Shown here one piece after another: positions 53,262 to 64,000 of a DNA stretch of 64,000 nucleotides (positions are counted from its first letter, which is position 1; every line of letters begins with the position of its first letter). A model generated the notes under the pieces. That model was not told where the DNA came from, did no database searches, and saw only the letters and a list, made by a program, of their open reading frames with translations. The translations under genes were made by a program, and so were the position numbers. Location of the stretch: positions 558,001 through 622,000 of the forward strand of contig NZ_JAKRFI010000002.1 in assembly GCF_022348165.1 (NCBI RefSeq), read 5' to 3'. The stretch comes from Halomonas sp. McH1-25 (GTDB taxonomy: Bacteria > Pseudomonadota > Gammaproteobacteria > Pseudomonadales > Halomonadaceae).

Positions 53262-54458
53262 ATGCCGGAAGACGCAATGGCCGACGTGGCAATCGTCGGG
53301 GCCGGCCCGGCGGGGCTCTGCCTGGCAGTCGAGCTGGCCGCCATGGGGCTGACGGTGAGCGTCGTCGATCGCGCTCCCTATACCGCCTTGGCGGAGCCGG
53401 GCGACGATGGGCGCGAGATTGCCCTGACCCATACGTCACGTCGGCAGCTCGCCTGGGCCGGTATCTGGCAACGCATCGACGAGCGCAGCGCCGCGCCGAT
53501 CCGCGAGGCGCGGCTCTACAATGGCGACGGTGACACGCCGCAAGCCATGACGTTGGCCGGCGCCGAGCGTTCGCCGTCGCAAACCATCGGTCAGCTGGTT
53601 CCCAACCGGGTGATCCGGCGAGCCGCCTTCGAGGCCGCGCTGGCCGATTCGCGCATTACGCTGATCACCGGTCAGGGAGTCAGTGCGCTCGAGACATCGC
53701 CCAGCGCACGGATTTTGCGTCTCGAGGATGGCCGCCGGCTTGCCGCCCGGCTGGTCGTGGCGGCCGATGGGCGGATGTCGGCGACTCGTCGAATGGCGGG
53801 GTTGCCTGCCCATCTCGAGGACACCGGGCGCAAGGTGCTGGTATGCCGCATGGCCCACGAGCGCCCACACAGCGAGCTGACCTGGTCATGGTTCGGTTAC
53901 GAGCGGGCCCTGGCGCTCCTGCCGTTGAACGGCCAGACCTCATCGGTGGTAATGACGCTGACGCCGGCGGAGGCCGAACGGCTGGAATCGCTCGATGTCG
54001 ATTCGTTTTCGGCGACGGTCAGCGGCTTCTATCACCATTGCCTAGGTGACATGCAGCGTGTCGGAGAGGTGCACAGCTATCCGCTGTGGGTCGGCTATGC
54101 ACAGCGCCTGGTCGCGGAGCGTCTCGCGCTGATCGGCGATGCGGCGATCGGCCTGCATCCCGCCACCGCGCATGGCTTCAACGTCGGGCTGGCCAGTGTG
54201 CACCGGCTTTCGCGCGAGATTTCCATGGCGCATCGCCGGGGACGCGATATCGGATCGCCCGCCGTCCTGTCCGCCTACGAGCGCGCTCATCGGCGCGCGA
54301 TTCGCCCCTTGTGGCTGGCATCCCAAGCGATAGTCTCGCTGTATGGCGATGCGCGCCCGCCTGCCCGCGTGCTGCGTCAGGCCGCGCTGGGGCTGGCCAG
54401 TCAGGTCGGGCCGCTGCGCTGGGGGCTGGAACACTACTTGCTGCGCGACGCCCGTTGA
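53262..54458 (+). CDS. ubiM: UbiH/UbiF family FAD hydroxylase, likely UbiM
   Basis: 398 residues. FAD motifs: DVAIVGAGPAGLCLAVELA near the N-terminus and LIGDAAIGLHPATAHGFNVG near residue 300. The H-P-x-T-A-H-G-F-N form in place of the H-P-x-A-G-Q-G of UbiH/UbiF is typical of UbiM, a versatile ubiquinone ring hydroxylase that can replace several other enzymes. The start at 53262 follows AAGGGGAG with good spacing; two other in-frame ATGs lie 7 codons before and 5 codons after it. A related aromatic hydroxylase cannot be excluded. Confidence 0.75.
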   Translation: MPEDAMADVAIVGAGPAGLCLAVELAAMGLTVSVVDRAPYTALAEPGDDGREIALTHTSRRQLAWAGIWQRIDERSAAPIREARLYNGDGDTPQAMTLAGAERSPSQTIGQLVPNRVIRRAAFEAALADSRITLITGQGVSALETSPSARILRLEDGRRLAARLVVAADGRMSATRRMAGLPAHLEDTGRKVLVCRMAHERPHSELTWSWFGYERALALLPLNGQTSSVVMTLTPAEAERLESLDVDSFSATVSGFYHHCLGDMQRVGEVHSYPLWVGYAQRLVAERLALIGDAAIGLHPATAHGFNVGLASVHRLSREISMAHRRGRDIGSPAVLSAYERAHRRAIRPLWLASQAIVSLYGDARPPARVLRQAALGLASQVGPLRWGLEHYLLRDAR

Positions 54459-54490
54459 CGAAGCGTGACCTAGGCATATCGCCCGGCTAA

Positions 54491-54537
54491 TTACAAGATA
54501 TTGACCCCATCCCGTTATTGGCTACCATATGTGGTGT
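54491..54537 (+). promoter_or_regulatory. Pair of NrdR boxes upstream of nrdH
   Basis: Box 1 (TTACAAGATATTGACC, 54491-54506) and box 2 (CTACCATATGTGGTGT, 54522-54537) both fit the NrdR consensus ACACwATATaTwGTGT at most positions, and their centres are 31 bases apart, the three-turn spacing normal for NrdR pairs. Confidence 0.65.
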
Positions 54538-54611
54538 CCGCAGCCTGCTGAGGCCGGAGCGCTTTCTTCTTGTTTACTTTGCGCATCGCTGTTATTACGG
54601 GAACGATTATC

Positions 54612-54833
54612 ATGAGCATTACTATTTACAGCAAGCCAAACTGCATGCAGTGCAATGCCACCTATCGCGCCCTCGACAAGCAGGGGCTCGATTATAGCGT
54701 GATCGATATCAGCGTGGAGACAGAGGCGGTGCGCGATGTCGAGTCGCTGGGCTACCGCCAGCTTCCGGTCGTTGTCGTGGGAGAAGAACACTGGTCCGGG
54801 TTCCGGCCCGAGCGCATCCGCCAGCTGGCCTGA
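54612..54833 (+). CDS. nrdH: Glutaredoxin-like electron donor NrdH
   Basis: 73 residues. Thioredoxin-fold redoxin with active site CMQC (residues 11-14, in [12 protein letters not shown]) and the NrdH-type C-terminus WSGFRPERI. It reduces the class Ib ribonucleotide reductase NrdE, drawing electrons from thioredoxin reductase. The start at 54612 begins the first strand; the open frame upstream does not match the family. First gene of nrdHIEF, behind two NrdR boxes. Confidence 0.93.
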   Translation: MSITIYSKPNCMQCNATYRALDKQGLDYSVIDISVETEAVRDVESLGYRQLPVVVVGEEHWSGFRPERIRQLA

Positions 54834-54844
54834 GCGGGCAGGCC

Positions 54845-55235
54845 ATGAGCGATCTGGTCTATTTCTCCACGCAGTCGGGCAACACCCGACGTTTCGTGGA
54901 AAAGCTGGGCCTGCCCGCCCAGCGAATCCCGTCGAATCGGCGTGAATCGCTGCAGGTGGAGCGCCCTTATGTACTGATCGTGCCCACTTACGGCGATGGC
55001 GATCCGCGCACCGCAGTGCCGGGGCCGGTGATTCGCTTTCTCAACGATGTGCACAATCGCGCCCTGATCCGCGGGGTGGTGGCCGGTGGCAACACCAATT
55101 TCGGCAGCGCCTTCGCGCTGGCGGGTCGGGTCATCGCCCACAAGTGCCAGGTGCCCCTGCTGCACCGCTTCGAACTCATGGGGACGCCCGAAGACGTCCT
55201 CAAGGTACGCGACTGTTTGACCCTGGAGACCGCCG

Positions 55236-55246
<11 letters not shown>
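54845..55246 (+). CDS. nrdI: Flavodoxin-like NrdI
   Basis: 133 residues. FMN-binding P-loop [30 protein letters not shown] and [16 protein letters not shown] are NrdI signatures. It supplies the oxidant that builds the dimanganese-tyrosyl radical of NrdF. It ends 11 bases inside the nrdE gene. Confidence 0.93.
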
Positions 55247-58471
<3,225 letters not shown>

Positions 58472-58503
58472 ACGGCAGCCAAGCCACATGCTGCGCCCCA
58501 CGA

Positions 58504-58531
58504 AAAAAGCACGGCCCAGGCCGTGCTTTTT
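58504..58531. terminator. Bidirectional terminator between nrdF and tkt
   Basis: Stem AAAAAGCACGGC/GCCGTGCTTTTT with loop CCAG; each strand ends in T residues, serving both convergent genes. Confidence 0.92.
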
Positions 58532-58562
58532 CTGTCTGCAGTTGTGAACCGCGTGGCTGTGA

Positions 58563-60557
58563 TTACTCGGCGAGCAACTGCTCGACCTGCTCGACGACGT
58601 TGTCGACGGTAAAGCCGAAATACTTGAACAGGTCCGCGGCCGGGGCCGACTCGCCGAAGCGGTCCATGGCGATGACGCGCCCGTCCAGACCGACGTACTT
58701 GTACCAGTAGGCGTAATGGCTGGCCTCGATGGCCACGCGCTTGCGCTGGGACGGCGGCAGCACGCTGTCGCGGTAGCTCGCCGGCTGGGCTTCGAACGTA
58801 TCGGTGGACGGCATCGAGACCACGCGCACCGCCTTGCCCTTGGCTTCCAGTGCATCGGCGGCGTCCATGGCCAGGGCCACTTCGGAGCCGGTGGCGATCA
58901 GGATCACCTCGGCCGGTTCGTCGCTGTCCTTGAGCACGTAGCCGCCACGCTGGATGTCGGCCAACTGATGCTTGTCGCGCTGCTGATGGGGCAGATTCTG
59001 GCGCGACAGGACCAGGGCAGTCGGCGCGCCGCGACGATGCAGGGCGGCATGCCAGGCGGCCGCTGTCTCCACAGCGTCGGCCGGACGCCAGGTCGACAGA
59101 TTGGGGGTGGAGCGCAGCGCGCCCATCTGTTCGATCGGCTGGTGGGTCGGGCCGTCTTCGCCGAGACCGATAGAGTCGTGGGTAAACACGTAAATGGCCT
59201 GGCGATGCATGAACGCCGCCAGCCGCACGGCATTGTGCATGTATTCCATGAACGTCAGGAAGGTCGCGCCGTAGGGGATGAACCCACCGTGCGCGCTGAT
59301 GCCGTTCATGATCGCGCCCATGCCGAACTCGCGGACCCCGTAGTGCAAATAATTGCCGGACGCATGGTCACGGTTGACGGCGCGAGCATCCTTCCAGAAA
59401 GTCAGGTTGGACGGCGCAAGGTCGGCGCTACCGCCGAACAGCTCGGGCAGTTGCGGACCGAATTCGTTCAGGCAGGTCAGGGACGCCTTGCGGGTGGCGA
59501 GGGTCTCGCCGCGTTCCTGGGCCTCCTCGATCATCTTTTCGGTCGTCAGCGTGGCAGGCAGTTCGCCCTTGAGGCGACGCTTGAGTTCCTTGGCCAGCTC
59601 GGGGTGGGCTTCCTGGTAGCGCTCGAAGCGCGCATTCCAGTCGTCCTCGGCCTTCTGGCCGCGAGCGGTGGCGTCCCAGCCCTGGTAGATTTCCTCGGGC
59701 ACATGGAAGGGCGCATGCGGCCAGCCCAGCTGACGGCGGGCCGCGGCAACCTCTTCATCGCCCAGCGGGGCGCCATGACTCTCTTCGGAGCCCTGCTTGT
59801 TGGGTGCGCCGAAGCCGATGATGGTCTTGCAGATGATCAGGCTGGGCCGGTCGTCATGATTGCGTGCCAGCTCGATGGCCGCCTTGATCTCGTCCGGGTT
59901 GTGACCGTCGACGTTGGGCACCACATGCCAGCCGTAGGCCTCGAAGCGCTTGGCGGTATCGTCGGTGAACCAGCCTTCGACCTCGCCATCGATGGAAATG
60001 CCGTTGTCGTCGTAGAAGGCAGTCAGCTTGCCCAGGCCCTGAGTGCCGGCCAGCGAGCAGACCTCATGGGAAATGCCTTCCATCATGCAGCCATCGCCCA
60101 GGAACACATAGGTGTTATGGTCGATGATCTCGTGGCCCGGCTGGTTGAACTGAGCGGCCAGGGTGCGCTCGGCGATGGCCATGCCCACGGCGTTGGCCAG
60201 GCCCTGACCCAGCGGGCCGGTGGTGGTTTCCACGCCAGGCGTGTAGCCCAGCTCCGGGTGCCCCGGCGTCTTGGAATGCAACTGACGGAATTGCTGCAGG
60301 TCTTCCAGGGTCAGCTCGTAGCCGGTCAGATGAAGCAGCGAGTAGAGCAGCATGGAACCGTGGCCGTTGGACAGTACGAAACGGTCGCGGTCGGCCCAGT
60401 GCGGGTTGGCCGGGTTGTGCTTGAGATAATCGTTCCACACCACCTCAGCGATATCGGCCATGCCCATGGGGGCGCCGGGGTGACCGGACTTGGCCTTCTG
60501 CACGGCATCCATGGACAGCGCGCGGATGGCGTTCGCCAGCTCGAAACGGGACGGCAT
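58563..60557 (-). CDS. tkt: Transketolase
   Basis: 664 residues. Thiamine diphosphate sites: [17 protein letters not shown] near residue 25, the [13 protein letters not shown] motif near residue 155 and [12 protein letters not shown]-type sequence after it (here [16 protein letters not shown]). The C-terminal half has [20 protein letters not shown]. It moves two-carbon units between sugar phosphates in the pentose phosphate pathway. Stand-alone here, divergent from metK. Confidence 0.97.
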   Translation of the reverse strand: MPSRFELANAIRALSMDAVQKAKSGHPGAPMGMADIAEVVWNDYLKHNPANPHWADRDRFVLSNGHGSMLLYSLLHLTGYELTLEDLQQFRQLHSKTPGHPELGYTPGVETTTGPLGQGLANAVGMAIAERTLAAQFNQPGHEIIDHNTYVFLGDGCMMEGISHEVCSLAGTQGLGKLTAFYDDNGISIDGEVEGWFTDDTAKRFEAYGWHVVPNVDGHNPDEIKAAIELARNHDDRPSLIICKTIIGFGAPNKQGSEESHGAPLGDEEVAAARRQLGWPHAPFHVPEEIYQGWDATARGQKAEDDWNARFERYQEAHPELAKELKRRLKGELPATLTTEKMIEEAQERGETLATRKASLTCLNEFGPQLPELFGGSADLAPSNLTFWKDARAVNRDHASGNYLHYGVREFGMGAIMNGISAHGGFIPYGATFLTFMEYMHNAVRLAAFMHRQAIYVFTHDSIGLGEDGPTHQPIEQMGALRSTPNLSTWRPADAVETAAAWHAALHRRGAPTALVLSRQNLPHQQRDKHQLADIQRGGYVLKDSDEPAEVILIATGSEVALAMDAADALEAKGKAVRVVSMPSTDTFEAQPASYRDSVLPPSQRKRVAIEASHYAYWYKYVGLDGRVIAMDRFGESAPAADLFKYFGFTVDNVVEQVEQLLAE

Positions 60558-60629
60558 CGTATAGCTCCTCGCCTAGGGCAAATCAGCAATGGCAGCCACC
60601 AGTGGGTTGGCCGCTACCTGTTCGACTAC

Positions 60630-60671
60630 GGTCTGCCCGGAAGTGCCTACATTGTCGACTTCCGGCAGACC
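60630..60671. repeat. Long inverted repeat upstream of tkt
   Basis: GGTCTGCC and GGCAGACC, extended by GGAAGT/ACTTCC after a single bulged C, form a 14-pair stem with a 13-base loop. No T-run. Function unknown; it sits 73 bases before the tkt start. Confidence 0.5.
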
Positions 60672-60816
60672 TCAGGATACGCCCAAAGGTGTGGGCGCCG
60701 GGTCAGGGCGCTTATTGTCGCCGAGTTGCCGGCATCCATCAAATGAGGCGCGCCGCGGCGATTTCTCCTATCGTAGCGGGGGTGGGAAAGCCGCAAGTCC
60801 TCGGATGGCGGCGACA

Positions 60817-60859
60817 GGTGCCTAGCGAAGCGAGAGTACGTCTCGGTTCGCTAGGCACC
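60817..60859. repeat. Long inverted repeat upstream of metK
   Basis: A perfect 13-base outer stem (GGTGCCTAGCGAA/TTCGCTAGGCACC), one G-G mismatch, then CGAGA/TCTCG around a five-base loop. It ends 153 bases before metK. No T-run on either strand. Confidence 0.6.
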
Positions 60860-61012
60860 GATGGGGCTTGCGTGTAGACTTTGCGCCCCAGGCCAGCGTT
60901 TCTGCGCCGGTCGTGCGTCGCCTTGCCTGACACTGGCCTGCGGCGCCGGTTTTCCCCCTTCGTTTCACTTATCCCGCTCAAGACGGGCAAACGCCAAGAG
61001 GGTCAAGGACGC

Positions 61013-62233
61013 ATGAGCGAGTATTCCCTGTTTACTTCCGAATCCGTTTCCGAAGGGCATCCGGACAAGATTGCCGACCAGATTTCCGATGCCGTACTCG
61101 ATGCGATCATCGCGCGTGACAAGCAGGCACGCGTCGCCTGCGAAACTCTGGTCAAGACCGGTGTGGCCATCGTTGCCGGGGAAGTCACCACCAGCGCCTG
61201 GATCGACCTGGAAGAGCTGGTGCGCAAGGTGATCCTGGACATCGGTTACAACTCCTCGGACGTCGGCTTCGATGGCGAAACCTGTGGGGTCCTCAACCTG
61301 ATCGGCAAGCAGAGCGTGGATATTGCCCAGGGTGTCGACCGCAGCAAGCCGGAAGATCAGGGGGCGGGGGACCAGGGGTTGATGTTCGGCTATGCGACCA
61401 ATGAGACCGAGTCGTACATGCCGGCGCCGATCCATTACTCGCACCGCCTTGTCGAGCGCCAGGCCGAGCTGCGCAAGAAGGGCATGCTGCCGTGGCTGCG
61501 TCCCGACGCAAAGAGCCAGGTGACCTTCCGTTATGGCGAGGATAACAAGCCCATTGCCGTCGAAGCGGTGGTCCTGTCGACGCAGCACGATCCCGAGATC
61601 GATCAGGACGATCTTCGCAAGATGGTCAAGCGCGAGATCATCGAACAGGTGCTGCCTGCCGAGTGGCTGACCGACAAGACCCGCTACCACATCAACCCCA
61701 CCGGCAAATTCGTGATCGGCGGGCCGGTGGGCGATTGCGGTCTGACCGGGCGCAAGATCATCGTCGATACCTACGGCGGCATGGCGCGCCACGGCGGCGG
61801 TGCCTTTTCCGGCAAGGATCCGTCCAAGGTCGATCGTAGTGCTGCCTATGCCGGGCGCTACGTCGCCAAGAATATCGTGGCGGCAGGTCTGGCCGACAGA
61901 TGCGAGATCCAAGTCTCTTACGCCATCGGCGTGGCCGAGCCGACCTCGGTGTCGCTCAATACCTTCGGGACCGGCAAGATTGCCGACGACAAGATCGTCG
62001 AGCTGGTGCGCGAGCATTTCGACCTGCGTCCCTACGCAATCACCCATATGCTCGACCTGCAGCATCCCATGTACCAACTGACGGCCGCTTATGGCCACTT
62101 CGGTCGCGAGCCGTTCGAACACAGCTATACGTGGACCGATGTCAGCGGCGAAACGCATACCGAGACCTTCACTGCCTTCCCTTGGGAGAAGACCGACAAG
62201 GCCGAATCGCTCAAGGCGGCAGCCGGTATCTGA
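61013..62233 (+). CDS. metK: S-adenosylmethionine synthetase
   Basis: 406 residues. [20 protein letters not shown] at the N-terminus, [15 protein letters not shown] near residue 120, and [20 protein letters not shown] near residue 262 are the family blocks for methionine, metal and phosphate binding. It makes SAM from methionine and ATP. AAGGACGC precedes the ATG. First step of a SAM cycle whose SAH hydrolase gene follows 1.2 kb downstream. Confidence 0.97.
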   Translation: MSEYSLFTSESVSEGHPDKIADQISDAVLDAIIARDKQARVACETLVKTGVAIVAGEVTTSAWIDLEELVRKVILDIGYNSSDVGFDGETCGVLNLIGKQSVDIAQGVDRSKPEDQGAGDQGLMFGYATNETESYMPAPIHYSHRLVERQAELRKKGMLPWLRPDAKSQVTFRYGEDNKPIAVEAVVLSTQHDPEIDQDDLRKMVKREIIEQVLPAEWLTDKTRYHINPTGKFVIGGPVGDCGLTGRKIIVDTYGGMARHGGGAFSGKDPSKVDRSAAYAGRYVAKNIVAAGLADRCEIQVSYAIGVAEPTSVSLNTFGTGKIADDKIVELVREHFDLRPYAITHMLDLQHPMYQLTAAYGHFGREPFEHSYTWTDVSGETHTETFTAFPWEKTDKAESLKAAAGI

Positions 62234-62255
62234 AGGTGAGATGATATGTCGCATT

Positions 62256-62282
62256 CCGACGCCCCGCTTGGCGGGGCGTCGG
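62256..62282 (+). terminator. Terminator of metK
   Basis: Perfect 12-base stem CCGACGCCCCGC/GCGGGGCGTCGG with loop TTG, 22 bases after the stop, followed by CGTTTC. Confidence 0.8.
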
Positions 62283-62363
62283 CGTTTCTGAGCAAAGGCG
62301 AGCTGTCGCGAGCGAATCAGGCCAGCTACGTTGAAGGTGGCATAGCGTGATAGGAGGTGATGC

Positions 62364-62522
62364 ATGGAAAAGCGCAAGATGATGCCATTCGCAACGCTCC
62401 TACTGATCGGGGCATTGCTGGGCGGATGCGGAGACACCGGCGAGAGCAACGAGACGGACTCCGATGTTCCCGGAGAAGAGACGATGGATCGCGAGCCCGG
62501 GACCAGCATAGAGGATGAATGA
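62364..62522 (+). CDS. Small acidic lipoprotein
   Basis: 52 residues. A signal peptide starting MEKRKM ends with the lipobox LLGGC (Cys22), followed by a short acidic, disordered tail (GDTGESNETDSDVPGEE). AGGAGG with good spacing precedes the ATG. Its N-terminus (MEKR then a similar hydrophobic core and GGCG) resembles that of the next gene, so the two may be duplicates that diverged in length. Outer or inner membrane anchoring cannot be told. Function unknown. Confidence 0.65.
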   Translation: MEKRKMMPFATLLLIGALLGGCGDTGESNETDSDVPGEETMDREPGTSIEDE

Positions 62523-62678
62523 CCTGCCTGGCCTTGCCAGGTCTGGGTAGGCTTCTATTGTAGGAACGCCTTGCCTACGAACGTAGTGAACGTTGTAAGC
62601 TGCATTTGTGGCGGAGTCGAACTACGCTGGTGGAGGCAATTATGACCTGCCAAATCAATGGATATGAGGAAGTTAGTC

Positions 62679-63167
62679 ATGGAAAAGCGCACGATCCTAA
62701 TTGCTGCACTCGCCCTGTCGGGTGCGCTACTGACCGGTTGCGGAGAGGATGAGGAACCCGTTACCACCGAGACGGAAACCGAGGTGACCGAGCCTGAGCC
62801 GGTAACCGACGTCCCTGAGGAGGAGGTCGCCGAACCTGTCGCAGAAGAGACGAATACGCAGGGGCAGGCCCAGCCCGATGAGCCCGTTTCCGATACGGAG
62901 CAGAACGCTGATGCGACCAATCAGCCCAATGTCTCCGTCGACGAGGCGGAACCCAACGTCTCCGTCGATGAAGCGGAAGAGGCGAACGTCGTCATCAGAG
63001 ACGGCAATGGCAATGACCCGGCCAACCAGGAGAGCGACGCGAACGTCATCATCAAAGACGGCGACGGCGCACAAGGCAACGCCTCGGCCAATGAAGATGG
63101 TGAGAGCGACGCGAACGTCATCATCAATGACGGCAACGGCTCGGAAGAAGAGCAATCCACTCAGTAA
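62679..63167 (+). CDS. Acidic repeat lipoprotein
   Basis: 162 residues from the ATG at 62679. Signal MEKRTILIAALALSGALLTG with lipobox LLTGC (Cys22). The mature part is very acidic and lacks a folded look: a Glu/Thr/Pro-rich stretch, two tandem PNVSVDEAE units and then three ANVVIRDGNGN/ANVIIKDGDG/ANVIINDGNG units. GAGGA precedes the ATG. The repeated strands could bind calcium or sit between membrane and wall; this is speculation. Possible relative of the small lipoprotein before it. Confidence 0.75.
   Translation: MEKRTILIAALALSGALLTGCGEDEEPVTTETETEVTEPEPVTDVPEEEVAEPVAEETNTQGQAQPDEPVSDTEQNADATNQPNVSVDEAEPNVSVDEAEEANVVIRDGNGNDPANQESDANVIIKDGDGAQGNASANEDGESDANVIINDGNGSEEEQSTQ
62925..62978 (+). 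repeat. Tandem 27-base direct repeat inside the lipoprotein gene
   Basis: Two adjacent 27-base units starting CCCAAtGTCTCC and CCCAAcGTCTCC differ at three positions, all synonymous; both encode PNVSVDEAE. Confidence 0.85.
63030..63127 (+). repeat. Identical 26-base direct repeats inside the lipoprotein gene
   Basis: The 26 bases at 63030-63055, beginning GAGAGCGACGCGAAC, recur exactly at 63102-63127. They encode the ESDANVII units. Identity at the base level suggests recent expansion or gene conversion. Confidence 0.85.
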
Positions 63168-63179
63168 CGTCGCTGCGTA

Positions 63180-63213
63180 GTGCAAGCGAGCGGCTTTCGC
63201 CGCTCGCTTGCAC
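63180..63213 (+). terminator. Hairpin after the repeat lipoprotein gene
   Basis: Perfect 15-base stem starting GTGCAAGCGAGCGGC with loop TTTC, 12 bases after the stop codon. No T-run, but it separates this gene from the ahcY riboswitch. Confidence 0.65.
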
Positions 63214-63310
63214 CGATCCGGCTGGCTCGAGAGACGGTCAGGATTGAAAAAACGTCCTACTCATGTGAGTTTTCTTACTGTCGACCGAAATCGACCTTCC
63301 TGTTGCTGCT

Positions 63311-63385
63311 GCCCGAGGGGCGCTGCAGTGCATGGCTTGTCATGTACGAGGCTCGGGCAGGCGGTTGCAAATTGCAACGGCGCCC
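63311..63385 (+). promoter_or_regulatory. S-adenosylhomocysteine (SAH) riboswitch
   Basis: The conserved core is visible: GCCCGAGGGGCGCTGCAG, a variable hairpin, GAGGCTCGGGC closing the main stem (GCCCGAG 63311-63317 with CTCGGGC 63352-63358), a small hairpin GTTGCAAATTGCAAC, and the end GCAACGGCGCCC. This is the arrangement known for SAH riboswitches upstream of ahcY. It should raise ahcY expression when SAH builds up. The gene starts 25 bases later. Confidence 0.9.
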
Positions 63386-63409
63386 ATTCCCTAGGAATGG
63401 AGTAAGACG

Positions 63410-64000
63410 ATGACAGCAATGGCCAATGCCAAACCCGCTACCCAGAATGACTACAAGGTCGCCGACATCGGGCTGGCCGACTGGGGGCGTCGCGAGATTC
63501 GCATTGCCGAAACCGAAATGCCGGCATTGATGAAGATTCGCGCCAAGTACCGTGATCAGCAGCCGCTTGCCGGTGCCCGTATTGCCGGCTGCATTCACAT
63601 GACCATCCAGACCGCGGTGCTGATCGAGACGCTGATCGAGCTTGGCGCTTCGGTGCGCTGGTCTTCGTGCAACATCTTCTCGACCCAGGACCATGCCGCC
63701 GCCGCGATTGCCGCCGCCGGCATTCCGGTGTTCGCCTGGAAGGGCGAGACCGAGGAAGAGTTCTGGTGGTGCATTGAGCAGACCGTGGAAGGCCCCGACG
63801 GCTGGACGCCCAACATGGTGCTCGACGATGGTGGCGACCTGACCGCGCTGCTGCATGACCAGCGTCCCGAACTGCTGGCCAACATCCACGGCATTTCCGA
63901 GGAAACCACCACCGGCGTGCATCGCCTGCAGGAGATGCTGCGCGACAGCAAGCTCAAGGTTCCGGCGATCAACGTCAACGATGCGGTCACCAAGTCCAAG
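63410..64000 (+). CDS. ahcY: Adenosylhomocysteinase (SAH hydrolase), 3-prime truncated by window
   Basis: The first 197 codons are present; the frame is open at base 64000. After a short N-terminus come [16 protein letters not shown], the substrate-site segment [40 protein letters not shown], and NINGISEE-like sequence (here [19 protein letters not shown]). It splits SAH into adenosine and homocysteine, relieving product inhibition of methyltransferases. GGAG lies seven bases before the ATG. Controlled by the SAH riboswitch just upstream. Confidence 0.96.
   Translation, partial: MTAMANAKPATQNDYKVADIGLADWGRREIRIAETEMPALMKIRAKYRDQQPLAGARIAGCIHMTIQTAVLIETLIELGASVRWSSCNIFSTQDHAAAAIAAAGIPVFAWKGETEEEFWWCIEQTVEGPDGWTPNMVLDDGGDLTALLHDQRPELLANIHGISEETTTGVHRLQEMLRDSKLKVPAINVNDAVTKSK

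Larger units (their letters stand above)
60558..61012. other. tkt-metK divergent intergenic region
   Basis: 455 bases without a gene. It contains two long hairpins (listed separately) and should hold both promoters. The open frame leading into metK from 60881 is not matched by a family. Confidence 0.5.

Noticed and set aside
58716-60746. 676-codon plus-strand open frame opposite transketolase
   Set aside because: Antisense shadow of tkt with no motif; nothing upstream suggests a promoter.
60965-62509. 514-codon minus-strand open frame opposite metK
   Set aside because: Antisense shadow of metK; composition follows the complement of conserved MetK codons.
62925-63127. Possible CRISPR-like spaced repeats
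   Set aside because: The repeats are in frame in a lipoprotein gene and encode repeated peptide units; there are no regular spacers or cas genes.

Overview
The window reads as a chromosomal segment of a GC-rich, halotolerant gammaproteobacterium, most likely a member of the Halomonadaceae (Halomonas-like). This is inferred from gene content: a BetT-type betaine/choline carrier, a ProX-like betaine binding protein, ntrBC next to glnA, a Zur-type znu operon, manganese catalase, nrdHIEF, and an SAH riboswitch in front of ahcY. No sequence search was run. I see no transposase, integrase, phage gene, CRISPR array, tRNA or rRNA.

Layout. 0-3.1 kb: the end of a U32-peptidase-type tRNA hydroxylation gene, then a tightly overlapping arsR-arsC-arsH-arsB operon on the minus strand. 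3.4-9.1 kb: a HAD phosphatase, a YdeP-type molybdopterin oxidoreductase, L-2-hydroxyglutarate oxidase and a DMT exporter. 9.2-12.2 kb: manganese catalase, a 1-Cys peroxiredoxin, an NlpC/P60 lipoprotein and a ribbon-helix-helix protein. 12.4-16.3 kb: a Tat-exported small subunit plus GMC oxidoreductase pair, glyoxalase I, and an orphan betaine-type binding protein.

16.4-24.5 kb is the most interesting block: a leader with an intrinsic terminator just before an amiC-amiR pair (amide sensor and ANTAR antiterminator), continuing with overlapping genes into a peptide-type ABC transporter, an acetamidase/formamidase and a fused two-domain ATPase. It looks like an amide-uptake and hydrolysis operon controlled by antitermination. 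24.5-32.5 kb: a second glyoxalase I, a Crp/Fnr regulator, an AttEFGH-like ABC/lipocalin operon and a chemoreceptor. 32.7-35.6 kb: a zinc import operon (a small His-rich membrane ORF, then znuC, znuB, znuA) behind a Zur box. 35.6-42.4 kb: BetT, small stress-type proteins including a metallothionein, and a diguanylate cyclase.

42.5-46.3 kb: typA, then a degenerate polysaccharide deacetylase with a glycosyltransferase-like gene. 46.6-51.8 kb: the nitrogen regulon core, glnA with a sigma-54 promoter and two NtrC sites, then ntrB-ntrC with its own NtrC site. 52-58.5 kb: class I fructose-bisphosphate aldolase, a UbiM-like hydroxylase, and nrdHIEF behind two NrdR boxes 31 bp apart. 58.5-64 kb: transketolase (minus), metK, two small acidic lipoproteins, an SAH riboswitch and the start of ahcY, which runs off the window. 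The metK-ahcY stretch covers SAM synthesis and SAH removal; the glnA/ntrBC and amide blocks both serve nitrogen acquisition.
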